Shown here piece by piece: positions 8,528 to 17,647 of a stretch of 64,000 nucleotides of DNA. Position 1 is the stretch's first letter, and every line of letters begins with the position of its first letter. The translations under genes were made by a program, and so were the position numbers. The stretch comes from Pseudomonas sp. Root562 (lineage in GTDB: Bacteria > Pseudomonadota > Gammaproteobacteria > Pseudomonadales > Pseudomonadaceae). The stretch lies in assembly GCF_001427125.1 (NCBI RefSeq), contig NZ_LMGK01000001.1:196107-260106 (forward strand), written 5' to 3'. Under the pieces are notes generated by a model. It worked only from the letters and a program-made list of their open reading frames with translations. It ran no database searches and was not told the origin of the DNA.

Positions 8528-9609
8528 GTCGATGTGGCTCCTTGTTCCAGTGGCAGAAAGATCGAGAACGTGGTGTGGCCGGGGTGGCTGTCACACTCGA
8601 TCAGGCCCTGGTGCTGGCTGATGATGTTCTGGGTAATGGCCAGGCCCAGCCCGGTACCGTCCGGACGGCCGCTGACCATGGGGAAGAAAATGGTTTCCTG
8701 AAGCTCCGCAGGGATGCCCGGGCCGTTGTCGATGATTTCGATCTTGGTCACCAGGCGATGGCGCACGTGACCGATGGTGAACTGACGCATGGCACGGGTA
8801 CGCAGGCTGATGCGGCCCAGGCGCAGCTCGTTCTGGCTACTGATGGCCTGCATTGCGTTACGCACAATGTTCAGCACGGCCTGGATCATTTGTTCGCGGT
8901 CGATCAGCACGTCGGGGATGCTTGGGTCATAGTCGCGCACCAATGTGATGCAGCCTTGGCTTTCGGCCTCGACCAGATGGCAGACGCGCTCCAGAACTTC
9001 GTGGACGTTGCACATGGCCAGCGAGGGCAGCTTGTTGGAACCGAGCATGCGATCGACCAGGTTTCGCAGGCGGTCAGCTTCCTCGATGATCACATTGGTG
9101 TAATCGCGCAGGCTTTCTTCCGGCAGTTCGCGGGCCAGCAATTGCGCCGCGCCACGAATGCCGCCCAGCGGATTCTTGATTTCGTGGGCCAGGCCGCGCA
9201 CCAGCATCTTGCTGGTTTCCTGCTTCGACAGTTGCGCCTCTTCCTTGGTGATGCGCAGCAGGCGATCGCGGGGATGTACCTCGAGCAGTAATAACGTATC
9301 GCCATTGCTGAGGATCGGTGTGACCGCGTAATCGACCGTCAGGGTCTGGCCGGTGAGGGCGGTGAGCATCGCTTCGCGCTTGGTGAACGGGTGCGCCTGC
9401 TGCACGGCCTGACGCAACGAATTGAGCGCCTCGGTGGATTCGGTGAACAACTCGCTGATGAACTGCCCATGGCTGCGCTGGCCGCTGATGGCCAGCAGCA
9501 TTTCCGCCGCCGGGTTCATGTACTCAAGGCGCAATTCGGCATCGAGCAGGATGGTCGCGGTGGTGAGGTTGTCGAGTAGCAAACGGTGGAGTGCGTCGCT
9601 AATGGTCAT
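8524..9609 (-). CDS. ntrB: Nitrogen regulation sensor kinase/phosphatase NtrB (NR(II))
   Basis: 361 residues: N-terminal PAS-like sensor (about 1-110), dimerisation/phosphotransfer domain with H142 in GLAHEIKNPLGG, and an ATPase domain with the N box (NIVRNAMQA), DNGPGIP and GTGLGLAI. No membrane segment, as expected for the cytosolic NtrB that answers to PII/GlnB. The open frame runs back to 9897, but the start at 9609 (MTISDALHRLLLDNL) matches family length and has AGAGG seven bases upstream. A GCAC-N7-GTGC NtrC site lies about 200 bp upstream, which suggests autoregulation. Confidence 0.96.
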   Translation of the reverse strand: MTISDALHRLLLDNLTTATILLDAELRLEYMNPAAEMLLAISGQRSHGQFISELFTESTEALNSLRQAVQQAHPFTKREAMLTALTGQTLTVDYAVTPILSNGDTLLLLEVHPRDRLLRITKEEAQLSKQETSKMLVRGLAHEIKNPLGGIRGAAQLLARELPEESLRDYTNVIIEEADRLRNLVDRMLGSNKLPSLAMCNVHEVLERVCHLVEAESQGCITLVRDYDPSIPDVLIDREQMIQAVLNIVRNAMQAISSQNELRLGRISLRTRAMRQFTIGHVRHRLVTKIEIIDNGPGIPAELQETIFFPMVSGRPDGTGLGLAITQNIISQHQGLIECDSHPGHTTFSIFLPLEQGATST

Positions 9610-9808
9610 CGGGACCTCTTTTAGGGCAAAGCATGCGCAAGAAAAAAGCGCTGACGCGAGGAAAATGCAAAAACCAAACCAAGGCTCCGAAAAGAAGCGT
9701 GGATCGCCCGAAATGGGCGTTCGGCGCTCGATTGAGTGGCGCTCTGCCACCTTCGGCGAGTAGTTTCGAACCAAAATGGGTTGGAATTTGGCGAAGGTGC
9801 AACCAATC

Positions 9809-9823
9809 GCACCAATATAGTGC
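9809..9823. promoter_or_regulatory. NtrC binding site upstream of ntrBC
   Basis: GCACCAATATAGTGC is an exact GCAC-N7-GTGC dyad, the arrangement known from enterobacterial glnA/glnL NtrC sites. It lies 200 bp before the ntrB start, just 3' of the DUF4124 gene that ends at 9840. The 230-bp gap 9610-9839 holds no gene and no other feature I can support. Confidence 0.7.
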
Positions 9824-9839
9824 GCAAACCTGAGCCAAT

Positions 9840-10454
9840 TTAGAAGAAGCGTAAAAACGGACTTTTTTCTTCGACTGGCTTCTCGGCAAGCGGGCATTCC
9901 GGCCGTTGGCCATAGTCATCGATCGCGCACGGTTTGACCTTGCGCTTTTGCGCCAGGGACATGCGCTGCATGTGGAAAGGCTGATTGGCGGTACGTTCAA
10001 CGGTTCGGCCGTGTTCGTCGAGGACCTCCACGGACAGCTGGTGGGTGCCGCGGTCGATGTTGGTCAGCGGGAACACCGGGCTGATACCGGGCTCGGCCGT
10101 GGGTTGGCCATCGAGCAATAAGCGGTAGCGATGGCCTTTTTGCAGGCCTGGCTCACTGGTGATACTGACGATGATTTCGCCAGCAGTGCTGCGTACAGTG
10201 GCATCGGGCTCCGGCACCAGAATGCGCAGCAGGTCGTAGTGGAGCAGGGGTTTTTGCTCTGGTTTCTTTGCGCTGCGCGCTGGTGCGGAGTCTGGGACGG
10301 CCATTCGGTTACTGGTTGCCAGCGGGACGCGCTTGGCATTGCCGGGTCTGGGCTGATCGGTAAAGACCCGATTGCCTTGGGCGTCGATGTAAGTAAACAC
10401 CTGCGCCGAAGCGGGCAAGGCCAACAGCAGGCCGATCAGCAACCAACCCTTCAA
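9840..10454 (-). CDS. Exported DUF4124 domain protein (second of a tandem pair)
   Basis: 204 residues with a signal peptide (MKGWLLIGLLLALPASA) and then the DUF4124 signature VFTYIDAQGNRVFTDQPRPG. A middle segment resembles an immunoglobulin-like beta domain (GHRYRLLLDGQPTAEPGISPVFPLTNIDRGTHQLSVEVLDEHGRTV by position, about 105-160). The start codon is TTG at 10454, overlapping the stop of the upstream paralogue (TTGA), so translation is probably coupled. The biochemical function of DUF4124 is unknown. Confidence 0.85.
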   Translation of the reverse strand: MKGWLLIGLLLALPASAQVFTYIDAQGNRVFTDQPRPGNAKRVPLATSNRMAVPDSAPARSAKKPEQKPLLHYDLLRILVPEPDATVRSTAGEIIVSITSEPGLQKGHRYRLLLDGQPTAEPGISPVFPLTNIDRGTHQLSVEVLDEHGRTVERTANQPFHMQRMSLAQKRKVKPCAIDDYGQRPECPLAEKPVEEKSPFLRFF

Positions 10455-10960
10455 GGCTTGTGCACCCGTTGCACGGTAAACGTCACACTGGGACTTTGCT
10501 GGACCACGGTTTCCCCGTCTATTACTTGCACCGCCAGGCTGTGCAGGCCGCGGTCGATGTTCACCAGTTGCAGGATCGGCACATTGCCGGGCTGACCGTA
10601 GGGTTGGTCATCCAGGACCAGTCTGAACAGGTGCGGGCCTTGCAATCGCGGTTTGATCAACACATTGACGGTGAAGGTGCCGTTGTTCGCGCGCAGGGCT
10701 TCGGTGGTGGGCAGGCCGGTCAGCTCCAGTACTTCGTAGGCATTGCGCGATTGTTCGTCCGTATTGGTTGGCGTGGTTGACCCCGGAGCTGTCTGGGGTT
10801 CAACGCTGTTGAGTGGCGGCAGCTCGACCGGCTGGGCCGGTACTCCGTCGGGCGGTTGATTGCTGTACGCGGTATTGCCATCCGCATCGGTGTATTTGTA
10901 GATCTGGGCCACCACGGGAAAAGCCAAAGGCAGCAGCAAAAGCATAAAAAGTGGCCGCAT
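10451..10960 (-). CDS. Exported DUF4124 domain protein (first of a tandem pair)
   Basis: 169 residues: signal peptide (MRPLFMLLLLPLAFPVVA), DUF4124 core IYKYTDADGNTAYSNQPPDG, a Pro/Thr-rich linker, and a C-terminal domain sharing with its neighbour the pattern FRLVLDDQPYG...NIDRGLHSLAVQVID. It is clearly paralogous to the gene ending at 9840 and overlaps it by four bases. It lies between cupin/glnA and ntrBC, an arrangement common in Pseudomonas, but nothing in the protein ties it to nitrogen control. Confidence 0.87.
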   Translation of the reverse strand: MRPLFMLLLLPLAFPVVAQIYKYTDADGNTAYSNQPPDGVPAQPVELPPLNSVEPQTAPGSTTPTNTDEQSRNAYEVLELTGLPTTEALRANNGTFTVNVLIKPRLQGPHLFRLVLDDQPYGQPGNVPILQLVNIDRGLHSLAVQVIDGETVVQQSPSVTFTVQRVHKP

Positions 10961-10985
10961 TCAGCCTCCCTGTGGGCAGCGAGAA

Positions 10986-11405
10986 TTACTCCGACAATGG
11001 AATTCCTTGGCTGCCAGCATAGAACACAATGAGTTCTACCGGCTTGTCACCGGTTTTTCCACGATGCGTGGTGTCGACCATTTCAGCCAGCGCCTCGCCC
11101 TGTTTGAAGTGCTGGACCAAGCCATTGTCCTTGCCCTCAACCGTCAACTCGCCCGCGAGAATGTAGGCCGCGTTGGGGATTGGATGAGTATGCCAGTCGA
11201 GTTCAGTGTTGGCCGGTATCTTGAGTTTGAGCAGTGTCAGTTCAGGGGCGGCTGCGGGGTAGCGAGTGTAGGGGGTGTTGTCCCAGGAGGTGCTGCTTTG
11301 CAGGAGGATTTTCCGTTCGATGCCTGCCGGTTGCGATGCCGGGCTGCAGCCCAGCAATGCAGTAGTCAAGGTGGCGAGCAGGGGAGTCAGCAGGTAGGTC
11401 TTCAT
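10986..11405 (-). CDS. Cupin-domain lipoprotein
   Basis: 139 residues. The N-terminus MKTYLLTPLLATLTTALLGC is a lipoprotein signal with the lipobox LLGC, so it should be membrane-anchored. The body is a single cupin: motif 1 LDWHTHPIPNAAYILAGE carries two metal-ligand histidines, and motif 2 (FKQGEALAEMVDTTHRGK) carries the last histidine. Substrate unknown. It ends 25 bp before the DUF4124 pair, on the same strand. Confidence 0.85.
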   Translation of the reverse strand: MKTYLLTPLLATLTTALLGCSPASQPAGIERKILLQSSTSWDNTPYTRYPAAAPELTLLKLKIPANTELDWHTHPIPNAAYILAGELTVEGKDNGLVQHFKQGEALAEMVDTTHRGKTGDKPVELIVFYAGSQGIPLSE

Positions 11406-11523
11406 TGTTTTATCCGTTGAGTTCGGGCAAGACGGAGCAGGCTACGAACAACTTGAGCGGATTGATGCCGGACGATGCTGTGAATGTCCGAGGAGAAGGA
11501 GATAACCGCTGTCGGAAAATGAC

Positions 11524-11559
11524 CAAAAAAAAGAGGCCTCCCGAAGGAGGCCTCTTTTT
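11524..11559 (-). terminator. Rho-independent terminator of glnA
   Basis: AAAAAGAGGCCTCC / GGAGGCCTCTTTTTTTT on the minus strand with a 5-base loop, about 30 bases past the glnA stop. The 184-bp gap 11406-11589 holds nothing else that I recognise. Confidence 0.93.
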
Positions 11560-11589
11560 AGTCACGCCGCTTGCGCAGGCGCTACCGGA

Positions 11590-12996
11590 TCAGCAGCTGT
11601 AGTACAGCTCGTATTCCAGTGGGTGTACGAAGGTGCGGACCTTGATTTCTTCTTCGCTTTTCAGAGCGATGTAAGCGTCGATGAAGTCGTCGGAGAAAAC
11701 GCCGCCTTTGGTCAGGAACGCACGACCTTTGTCCAGCTCTTCCAGGGCTTCTTTCAGGCTGCCGCAAACTTGTGGGATCTCTTTCGCCTCTTCAGGCGGC
11801 AGGTCGTACAGGTTTTTGTCAGCTGCATCGCCAGGGTGGATCTTGTTCTGGATGCCGTCCAGGCCAGCCATCAGCAGTGCTGCGAAAGCCAGGTACGGGT
11901 TGGCAGCCGGATCCGGGAAGCGTGCTTCGATACGACGGGCTTTAGGGCTCGACACGTAAGGAATACGGATCGAAGCGGAACGGTTACGGGCCGAGTAGGC
12001 CAGCATTACCGGGGCTTCGAAACCTGGTACCAGACGCTTGTAGGAGTTGGTCGCCGGGTTGGTGAAGCCGTTCAGGGCCTTACCGTGCTTGATGATGCCG
12101 CCAATGAAGTACAGAGCGGTGTCGGACAGACCGGCATAGCCTTCGCCTGCGAAGGTGTTCTTGCCATCCTTCCAGATGGACATGTGTACGTGCATGCCCG
12201 AGCCGTTGTCGCCGTACAGAGGCTTAGGCATGAAGGTAGCGGTACGGCCGTAGGCGTCAGCAACGTTGTGCACAACGTACTTCAGGGTTTGGGTTTCGTC
12301 GGCTTTCTTCACCAGGGTGTTGAACTTGACGCCGATTTCGTTCTGGCCGGCAGTTGCCACTTCGTGGTGGTGAACTTCGACGGTCAGGCCCATTTCTTCC
12401 AGTGCGTTGCACATGGAGGTACGGATTTCGTGGTCGTGGTCGAACGGTGGAACCGGGAAGTAGCCGCCTTTGACGCCAGGACGGTGGCCCTTGTTACCGC
12501 CTTCGATGTCCTGGTCGGACATCCAGGAACCTTGTTCGGAGTAGATCTTGAACATGGAGCCGGAAATGTCGGACTTGAACTTCACTTGGTCGAAGATGAA
12601 GAACTCTGGCTCTGGACCGGCGAATACGGTGTCGCCGATACCGGTGGCTTTCAGGTGCTCTTCAGCGCGCTTGGCGATCGCACGTGGGTCGCGATCGTAG
12701 CCTTGCATGCTCGAAGGTTCGATGATGTCGCAGACCAGGATCAGGGTCGGCTCTTCGGTGAACGGGTCGAGAACGGCGGTGGAGTCGTCCGGCATCAGGA
12801 TCATGTCGGAGGCTTCGATGCCTTTCCAGCCGGAGATGGAAGAGCCGTCGAACATCTTGCCGACTTCGAAGAAGTCTTCATCCAGCGCATCGCGAGCCGG
12901 CATGGTCACGTGGTGCTGAGTGCCTTTGGTGTCTGTGAAGCGCAGATCAATCCACTTGACGTCATGATCTTTGATGAGTTGAACCGACTTCGACAT
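11590..12996 (-). CDS. glnA: Type I glutamine synthetase
   Basis: 468 residues, the usual length of the dodecameric GSI-beta enzyme. It condenses glutamate, ammonia and ATP to glutamine. Visible: beta-grasp N-domain with the latch D-loop [10 protein letters not shown] (48-57), metal/ATP motifs NEIGVKF and [10 protein letters not shown], glutamate-binding [10 protein letters not shown], and the adenylylation tyrosine Y397 in NLYDLPPEE, so GlnE control is expected. GGAGGACACT precedes the ATG. A sigma-54 promoter lies about 100 bp upstream, consistent with activation by NtrC, whose gene lies 3 kb downstream. Confidence 0.98.
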   Translation of the reverse strand: MSKSVQLIKDHDVKWIDLRFTDTKGTQHHVTMPARDALDEDFFEVGKMFDGSSISGWKGIEASDMILMPDDSTAVLDPFTEEPTLILVCDIIEPSSMQGYDRDPRAIAKRAEEHLKATGIGDTVFAGPEPEFFIFDQVKFKSDISGSMFKIYSEQGSWMSDQDIEGGNKGHRPGVKGGYFPVPPFDHDHEIRTSMCNALEEMGLTVEVHHHEVATAGQNEIGVKFNTLVKKADETQTLKYVVHNVADAYGRTATFMPKPLYGDNGSGMHVHMSIWKDGKNTFAGEGYAGLSDTALYFIGGIIKHGKALNGFTNPATNSYKRLVPGFEAPVMLAYSARNRSASIRIPYVSSPKARRIEARFPDPAANPYLAFAALLMAGLDGIQNKIHPGDAADKNLYDLPPEEAKEIPQVCGSLKEALEELDKGRAFLTKGGVFSDDFIDAYIALKSEEEIKVRTFVHPLEYELYYSC

Positions 12997-13092
12997 AGTG
13001 TCCTCCGGGTGGCTTAGGGCTGGTAGTGGATGCCCTTAAATGTTTGTGATGCCGGCGCGAATACTCTGCCAAGGCAACCTGCCTCACAAGGG

Positions 13093-13108
13093 AGCAAATT
13101 GCATGCCA
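13093..13108 (-). promoter_or_regulatory. Sigma-54 promoter of glnA
   Basis: On the minus strand TGGCATGCAATTTGCT, against the consensus TGGCACG-N4-TTGCW: the GG and GC elements are 10 bp apart as required, with one mismatch in the -24 box. Predicted start near 13081, leaving a ~85-nt leader before glnA. Confidence 0.8.
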
Positions 13109-13276
13109 GTGCCCCACCATGGGTTTTTTGCCCCAAATTCACGCTTATAAAGGTGCAAGGCGCCTGAAAGAACAAATTATCGCCCTACAATGTGGCGCCT
13201 AAAGCTAAAAATGACCTCTTTTGGTGCGGGCAAAACCTTCTGCACATTAACTGGTTAAACCTTGAGCAATTTCCGC

Positions 13277-13282
13277 TATAAT
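13277..13282 (+). promoter_or_regulatory. -10 element of a probable thiI promoter
   Basis: A perfect TATAAT 43 bp before the thiI ATG; the -35 region (TTAAAC at 13255, 16-bp spacing) is poor. The 328-bp glnA/thiI gap also holds a weak NtrC-like half-palindrome at 13213-13227 (GACC-N7-GTGC), not claimed as a site. Confidence 0.5.
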
Positions 13283-13324
13283 CCGCGCCCCCCTTTTTCG
13301 GCAGGCCCTGCGCGCGCTGTTTCC

Positions 13325-14779
13325 ATGAAATTAATCGTAAAAGTCTTCCCCGAGATCACCATCAAGAGCCGCCCGGTACGGATGCGTTTCATCCGCCAAT
13401 TGGCCAAGAACATCCGTGCCGTGCTCCGCGATCTGGACCCGGCTGTGGTGGTGAACGGCGTGTGGGACAACCTCGAGCTGGAAACCCGCGTCAGCGACCC
13501 CAAGGCCCTGAAAGAGATGGGCGAGCGTCTGAGCTGCATGCCGGGCATCGCACACTTCCTGCAAATCGACGAGTACCCGCTGGGGGATTTCGACGACATC
13601 GTTGAAAAGTGCAAGCAGCACTACGGCGATGCGCTGGCCGGGAAGATTTTTTCGGTGCGTTGCAAGCGCGCGGGCAAGCACCCGTTCAGCTCGATCGACA
13701 TCGAGAAATACGTCGGCAGCCAGTTGCGTCGTCAGTGTGGTGCCGCCGGAATCGACCTGAAAAAGCCTGAAATCGAAGTTCGCATCGAAGTTCGCGACCA
13801 ACGGTTGTTTGTGATCCACAGCCAGCACAACGGCATCGGCGGTTATCCGCTGGGCGCGTTGGAGCAGACGCTGGTACTGATGTCCGGTGGCTTCGACTCC
13901 ACCGTTGCGGCTTACCAGATCATGCGACGCGGCCTGATGGCCCACTTCTGCTTCTTTAATCTGGGCGGACGTGCCCACGAACTGGGCGTCATGGAAGTCG
14001 CGCATTTCATCTGGAAGAAGTACGGCAGCTCCCAACGCGTGTTATTTGTCAGTGTGCCGTTCGAGGAAGTGCTGGGAGAAATTCTCGGCAAAGTCGATAA
14101 CAGTCATATGGGCGTAGTATTGAAGCGTATGATGTTGCGCGCTTCGTCCCAAATTGCCGATCGACTGCACATTGATGCGCTGGTGACCGGCGAGGCGATC
14201 TCCCAGGTATCGAGCCAGACATTGCCGAACCTGAGCGTGATCGACTGCGTGACCGACAAGCTCGTCTTGCGACCGCTCATCGCCAGCCACAAGCAGGACA
14301 TCATCGATCTGGCCAACGAAATCGGCACCGCCGATTTCGCCCGGCACATGCCGGAATACTGCGGCGTCATCTCGGTCAACCCGAAGACCGCAGCCAAGCG
14401 CCATCGCGTCGAGCATGAAGAGAAAGAATTCGATATGGCGGTACTCGAGCGAGCGCTCGAAAACGCCAAACTGGTGCCGATCGATCGCGTGATCGATGAA
14501 TTGGGCCAGGATTTGCAAATTGAAGAAGTCAGCGAAGCGCTGGCCGGTCAGATCGTCATCGATATCCGTCACCCGGACGCCGCTGAAGACGACCCGCTGG
14601 ACCTCGCTGGCATCGAGGTACAAACGATGCCGTTTTATGCACTGAACGCTCGTTTCAAGGAACTGGACCCTACTCGCCAGTACCTGCTTTATTGCGACAA
14701 AGGCGTGATGAGTCGCCTGCATGCTCACCATTTGCTCAGTGAGGGGCATGCCAATGTGCGCGTTTATCGACCGAGCTAA
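13325..14779 (+). CDS. thiI: tRNA 4-thiouridine synthetase ThiI
   Basis: 484 residues. It makes 4-thiouridine at position 8 of tRNA and, in gammaproteobacteria, also supplies sulfur for thiazole. N-terminal ferredoxin-like and THUMP domains (1-165), PP-loop ATPase with SGGFDS (187-192), the partner cysteine in EYCGVIS (C346) and a C-terminal rhodanese domain with the catalytic C457 ([11 protein letters not shown]). All catalytic residues are present, including the rhodanese extension that many other bacteria lack. The start at 13325 ([14 protein letters not shown]) is the family start; the upstream 21 codons run through the promoter. Confidence 0.96.
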   Translation: MKLIVKVFPEITIKSRPVRMRFIRQLAKNIRAVLRDLDPAVVVNGVWDNLELETRVSDPKALKEMGERLSCMPGIAHFLQIDEYPLGDFDDIVEKCKQHYGDALAGKIFSVRCKRAGKHPFSSIDIEKYVGSQLRRQCGAAGIDLKKPEIEVRIEVRDQRLFVIHSQHNGIGGYPLGALEQTLVLMSGGFDSTVAAYQIMRRGLMAHFCFFNLGGRAHELGVMEVAHFIWKKYGSSQRVLFVSVPFEEVLGEILGKVDNSHMGVVLKRMMLRASSQIADRLHIDALVTGEAISQVSSQTLPNLSVIDCVTDKLVLRPLIASHKQDIIDLANEIGTADFARHMPEYCGVISVNPKTAAKRHRVEHEEKEFDMAVLERALENAKLVPIDRVIDELGQDLQIEEVSEALAGQIVIDIRHPDAAEDDPLDLAGIEVQTMPFYALNARFKELDPTRQYLLYCDKGVMSRLHAHHLLSEGHANVRVYRPS

Positions 14780-14918
14780 GTGCCCGGGGCTGTTTGCCTG
14801 TGGCTTGCGTCACCGGCCCCCCGACGCCGCCGTCAAGCTGTAACGGCAAGGCCTGACTCTACTGTAAATCGCTGCCAAGACTTGTCAGCGCACCGAATCC
14901 TCTGATCGAGATACACAA

Positions 14919-16739
14919 GTGATCGAAAATCTACGCAACATCGCCATCATTGCTCACGTTGACCATGGTAAGACCACCCTGGTAGACAAACTCTTGCGTC
15001 AATCCGGCACTCTGGAGCGCAACGAGCTCAACGACGAGCGCGTGATGGACTCCAACGACCAGGAAAAAGAGCGCGGTATTACCATTCTGGCGAAAAACAC
15101 CGCCATCAACTGGAACGGCTACCACATCAACATCGTGGACACCCCGGGCCACGCCGACTTCGGCGGCGAAGTTGAACGCGTAATGTCGATGGTTGACTCC
15201 GTTCTGCTGCTGGTTGACGCTCAAGACGGCCCTATGCCGCAAACCCGTTTCGTGACCAAGAAGGCTTTCGAAGCCGGCCTGCGTCCGATCGTGTGCATCA
15301 ACAAGGTTGACCGTCCAGGCGCGCGTCCGGACTGGGTTCTGGACCAGATCTTCGATCTGTTCGACAACCTGGGTGCCACCGAAGAACAGCTGGACTTCAA
15401 AGTCGTCTACGCCTCGGCCCTGAACGGTATTGCCGGTCTGGACCACAACGAAATGGCTGAAGACATGACCCCGCTGTACCAGTCGATCGTCGACAACGTA
15501 CCGGCGCCGGCTGTTGACCGTGACGGTCCGTTCCAGATGCAGATCTCCGCACTGGACTACAACAGCTTCCTGGGTGTTATCGGTGTTGGCCGTATCGCTC
15601 GTGGTCGCATCAAGCCGAACTCTCCGGTTGTTGCTATCGGCGCCGACGGCAAGAAGCGTAACGGTCGTATCCTGAAGCTGATGGGTCACCACGGTCTGCA
15701 CCGTGTAGACGTTGAAGAAGCTGCTGCAGGCGACATCGTGTGCATCAGCGGTATGGACTCGCTGTTCATCTCCGACACCCTGTGCCACCCGGACACCGTT
15801 GAAGCGATGAAGCCGTTGACCGTCGACGAGCCAACCGTTTCCATGACCTTCCAGGTAAACGACTCGCCATTCTGCGGTAAAGAAGGCAAGTTCGTGACTT
15901 CCCGTAACATCAAGGAACGTCTGGACAAAGAGCTGCTGTACAACGTTGCACTGCGCGTTGAAGAAGGCGACTCGGCTGACAAGTTCAAGGTTTCCGGCCG
16001 TGGCGAACTGCACCTCTCGGTACTGATCGAAACCATGCGTCGCGAAGGCTTCGAAATGGCTGTAGGCCGTCCGGAAGTGATCATCCGTCTGGTTGACGGC
16101 GTGAAGCACGAACCGTTCGAAAACGTCACCATCGACCTGCCGGAAGAATCCCAGGGCAAGGTGATGGAAGAGATGGGCCTGCGTAAAGGCGACCTGACCA
16201 ACATGGTGCCGGATGGCAAGGGCCGTGTACGTCTGGAATACAACATCCCTGCTCGTGGTCTGATCGGTTTCCGTAACCAGTTCCTGACCCTGACCAACGG
16301 TGCTGGCATCCTGACTTCGATCTTCGACCGTTACGACGTGATGAAGTCCGGCGACATGTCCGGTCGTCAGAACGGCGTTCTGGTTTCGGTTGAAACCGGC
16401 AAGGCGCTGACCTACTCCCTGGAAACCCTGCAGGCACGTGGCAAGCTGTTCGTAGAACACGGTCAGGAAATCTACAACGGTCAGATCGTTGGTCTGAACA
16501 GCCGTGACAACGACCTGGGCGTTAACCCTACCAAGGGCAAGAAGCTCGACAACATGCGTGCTTCGGGTAAAGACGAAACCATCGCTCTGGTTCCACCTGT
16601 TCGCTTCACCCTGGAACAGGCTCTGGAATTCATCCAGGACGACGAGCTGTGTGAAGTGACGCCTAAGTCCATCCGTCTTCGCAAGAAGATCCTGGACGAA
16701 AGCGAGCGTACCCGCGCTGCCAAGAAAGCCAAGGCATAA
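14919..16739 (+). CDS. typA: Ribosome-associated GTPase TypA/BipA
   Basis: 606 residues. Translational GTPase acting in 50S assembly and stress adaptation. G motifs are intact: AHVDHGKTT (G1, near residue 12), DTPGHADF (G3), [10 protein letters not shown] (G4). EF-G-like domains II, III and V and the BipA-specific C-terminal domain follow. The start codon is GTG at 14919 ([19 protein letters not shown]); no upstream in-frame codon gives family sequence. A strong terminator follows 19 bases after the stop. Confidence 0.97.
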   Translation: MIENLRNIAIIAHVDHGKTTLVDKLLRQSGTLERNELNDERVMDSNDQEKERGITILAKNTAINWNGYHINIVDTPGHADFGGEVERVMSMVDSVLLLVDAQDGPMPQTRFVTKKAFEAGLRPIVCINKVDRPGARPDWVLDQIFDLFDNLGATEEQLDFKVVYASALNGIAGLDHNEMAEDMTPLYQSIVDNVPAPAVDRDGPFQMQISALDYNSFLGVIGVGRIARGRIKPNSPVVAIGADGKKRNGRILKLMGHHGLHRVDVEEAAAGDIVCISGMDSLFISDTLCHPDTVEAMKPLTVDEPTVSMTFQVNDSPFCGKEGKFVTSRNIKERLDKELLYNVALRVEEGDSADKFKVSGRGELHLSVLIETMRREGFEMAVGRPEVIIRLVDGVKHEPFENVTIDLPEESQGKVMEEMGLRKGDLTNMVPDGKGRVRLEYNIPARGLIGFRNQFLTLTNGAGILTSIFDRYDVMKSGDMSGRQNGVLVSVETGKALTYSLETLQARGKLFVEHGQEIYNGQIVGLNSRDNDLGVNPTKGKKLDNMRASGKDETIALVPPVRFTLEQALEFIQDDELCEVTPKSIRLRKKILDESERTRAAKKAKA

Positions 16740-16758
16740 GATTTAGCTCGGCTTGACG

Positions 16759-16797
16759 AAAACGCCCCCGGTCGAAAGGCCGGGGGCGTTTTTGTTT
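16759..16797 (+). terminator. Rho-independent terminator after typA
   Basis: AAAACGCCCCCGG / CCGGGGGCGTTTTT with a short GAAA-containing loop. Confidence 0.93.
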
Positions 16798-16826
16798 GTC
16801 CGGGATATGTGTGGTGTTTTGCTGGC

Positions 16827-16925
16827 CCCATCGCTGGCAAGCCAGCTCCCACACGATTTGAGTCGTACATGAAATTTGTGTACGACAACAATCACTGTGG
16901 GAGCTGGCTTGCCAGCGATGGCGGC
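16827..16925. repeat. REPIN-like inverted repeat, GTGGGAGCTGGCTTGCC family
   Basis: CCATCGCTGGCAAGCCAGCT and AGCTGGCTTGCCAGCGATGG arms flank an inner palindrome GTCGTACA / TGTACGAC. It separates convergent typA and the YkgJ-type gene. Confidence 0.92.
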
Positions 16926-16954
16926 CGATCAGCCGCCAAAAAAATCAGGAACTA

Positions 16955-17392
16955 TCAGAACCGCTCGATCGACCGCGAATTCTGCTCGCGCACCACTTCC
17001 TTGGGCTTGTACGCGCAATACCCTGGCCGCGGGCCGATTTTCGGGTGGTTGCGGCAGGTATCCGGGCGCTTTTCATAAATAGTGCACAGACGGCTCTTGC
17101 GATCCAGGTACAGGCAATCGTTGTTGCTCATGCGCTGGAGGGTGAAGATTCCCGACTTCTGGTTAAAACGCTCGACCAGACCTTCCTTTTGCAGGCGCTT
17201 GGCGATGTTCTTCGGCGGATCACCCATCTCGAACTCATCGACCACGCCGATACGGATCAGATCCTTGATCTTGACCTCGACCGGCAGGGTGCAGCAGCTG
17301 GATATGCACGAACCGCACATGGGGGCAGAATATTTTGCCCAGGTATCGAGTCGGTCGATCTCCGCGGCGGCGATCAGGTTGGGCTTCATCAT
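16955..17392 (-). CDS. YkgJ-type cysteine-cluster protein
   Basis: 145 residues with eight cysteines arranged as in the YkgJ/CxxCxxCC family (probable zinc or iron cluster): CGSCISSCC at about 26-34, then C in NNDCLYLD, C in RLCTIYEKRPDTC and C in GYCAYK. Function of the family is not established. The start is one of two adjacent ATGs (17392 or 17389); no clear ribosome site distinguishes them. Standalone, divergent from glgP. Confidence 0.88.
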   Translation of the reverse strand: MMKPNLIAAAEIDRLDTWAKYSAPMCGSCISSCCTLPVEVKIKDLIRIGVVDEFEMGDPPKNIAKRLQKEGLVERFNQKSGIFTLQRMSNNDCLYLDRKSRLCTIYEKRPDTCRNHPKIGPRPGYCAYKPKEVVREQNSRSIERF

Positions 17393-17647
17393 CGGTTGTT
17401 ACCAGCGTGTGCATCAGGGCGCGCGATCATACCGGGACTGGTGGATTTTTGAACAACCTTTCGCCAGATTTTTTCATCGGCGTGCGGCGAACCGCTAATC
17501 CGGCACGGCCCCTGCATTGATTCCGGTACACGACAATGTATTGCCGATCTGTTTCGCACTTGCGGGAAAAACTGCCGAACCAGAGCCTCTACCACCTGTC
17601 AGACCGTCTAGGCTCAGACAACTCAACGCTCGCTCGAGGTCCTATCG

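Noticed and set aside
9798..9814. Sigma-54 promoter for ntrBC on the minus strand (TGGTGCGATTGGTTGCA)
   Set aside because: The GG and GC elements are 11 rather than 10 bp apart and the -24 box has mismatches; it overlaps the NtrC site and may be coincidental.
13213..13227. NtrC site upstream of glnA
   Set aside because: GACC-N7-GTGC has two mismatches in one half-site; too weak to annotate.
14931..16460. 509-aa minus-strand frame opposite typA
   Set aside because: Antisense of the strongly biased typA codons; no family sequence.
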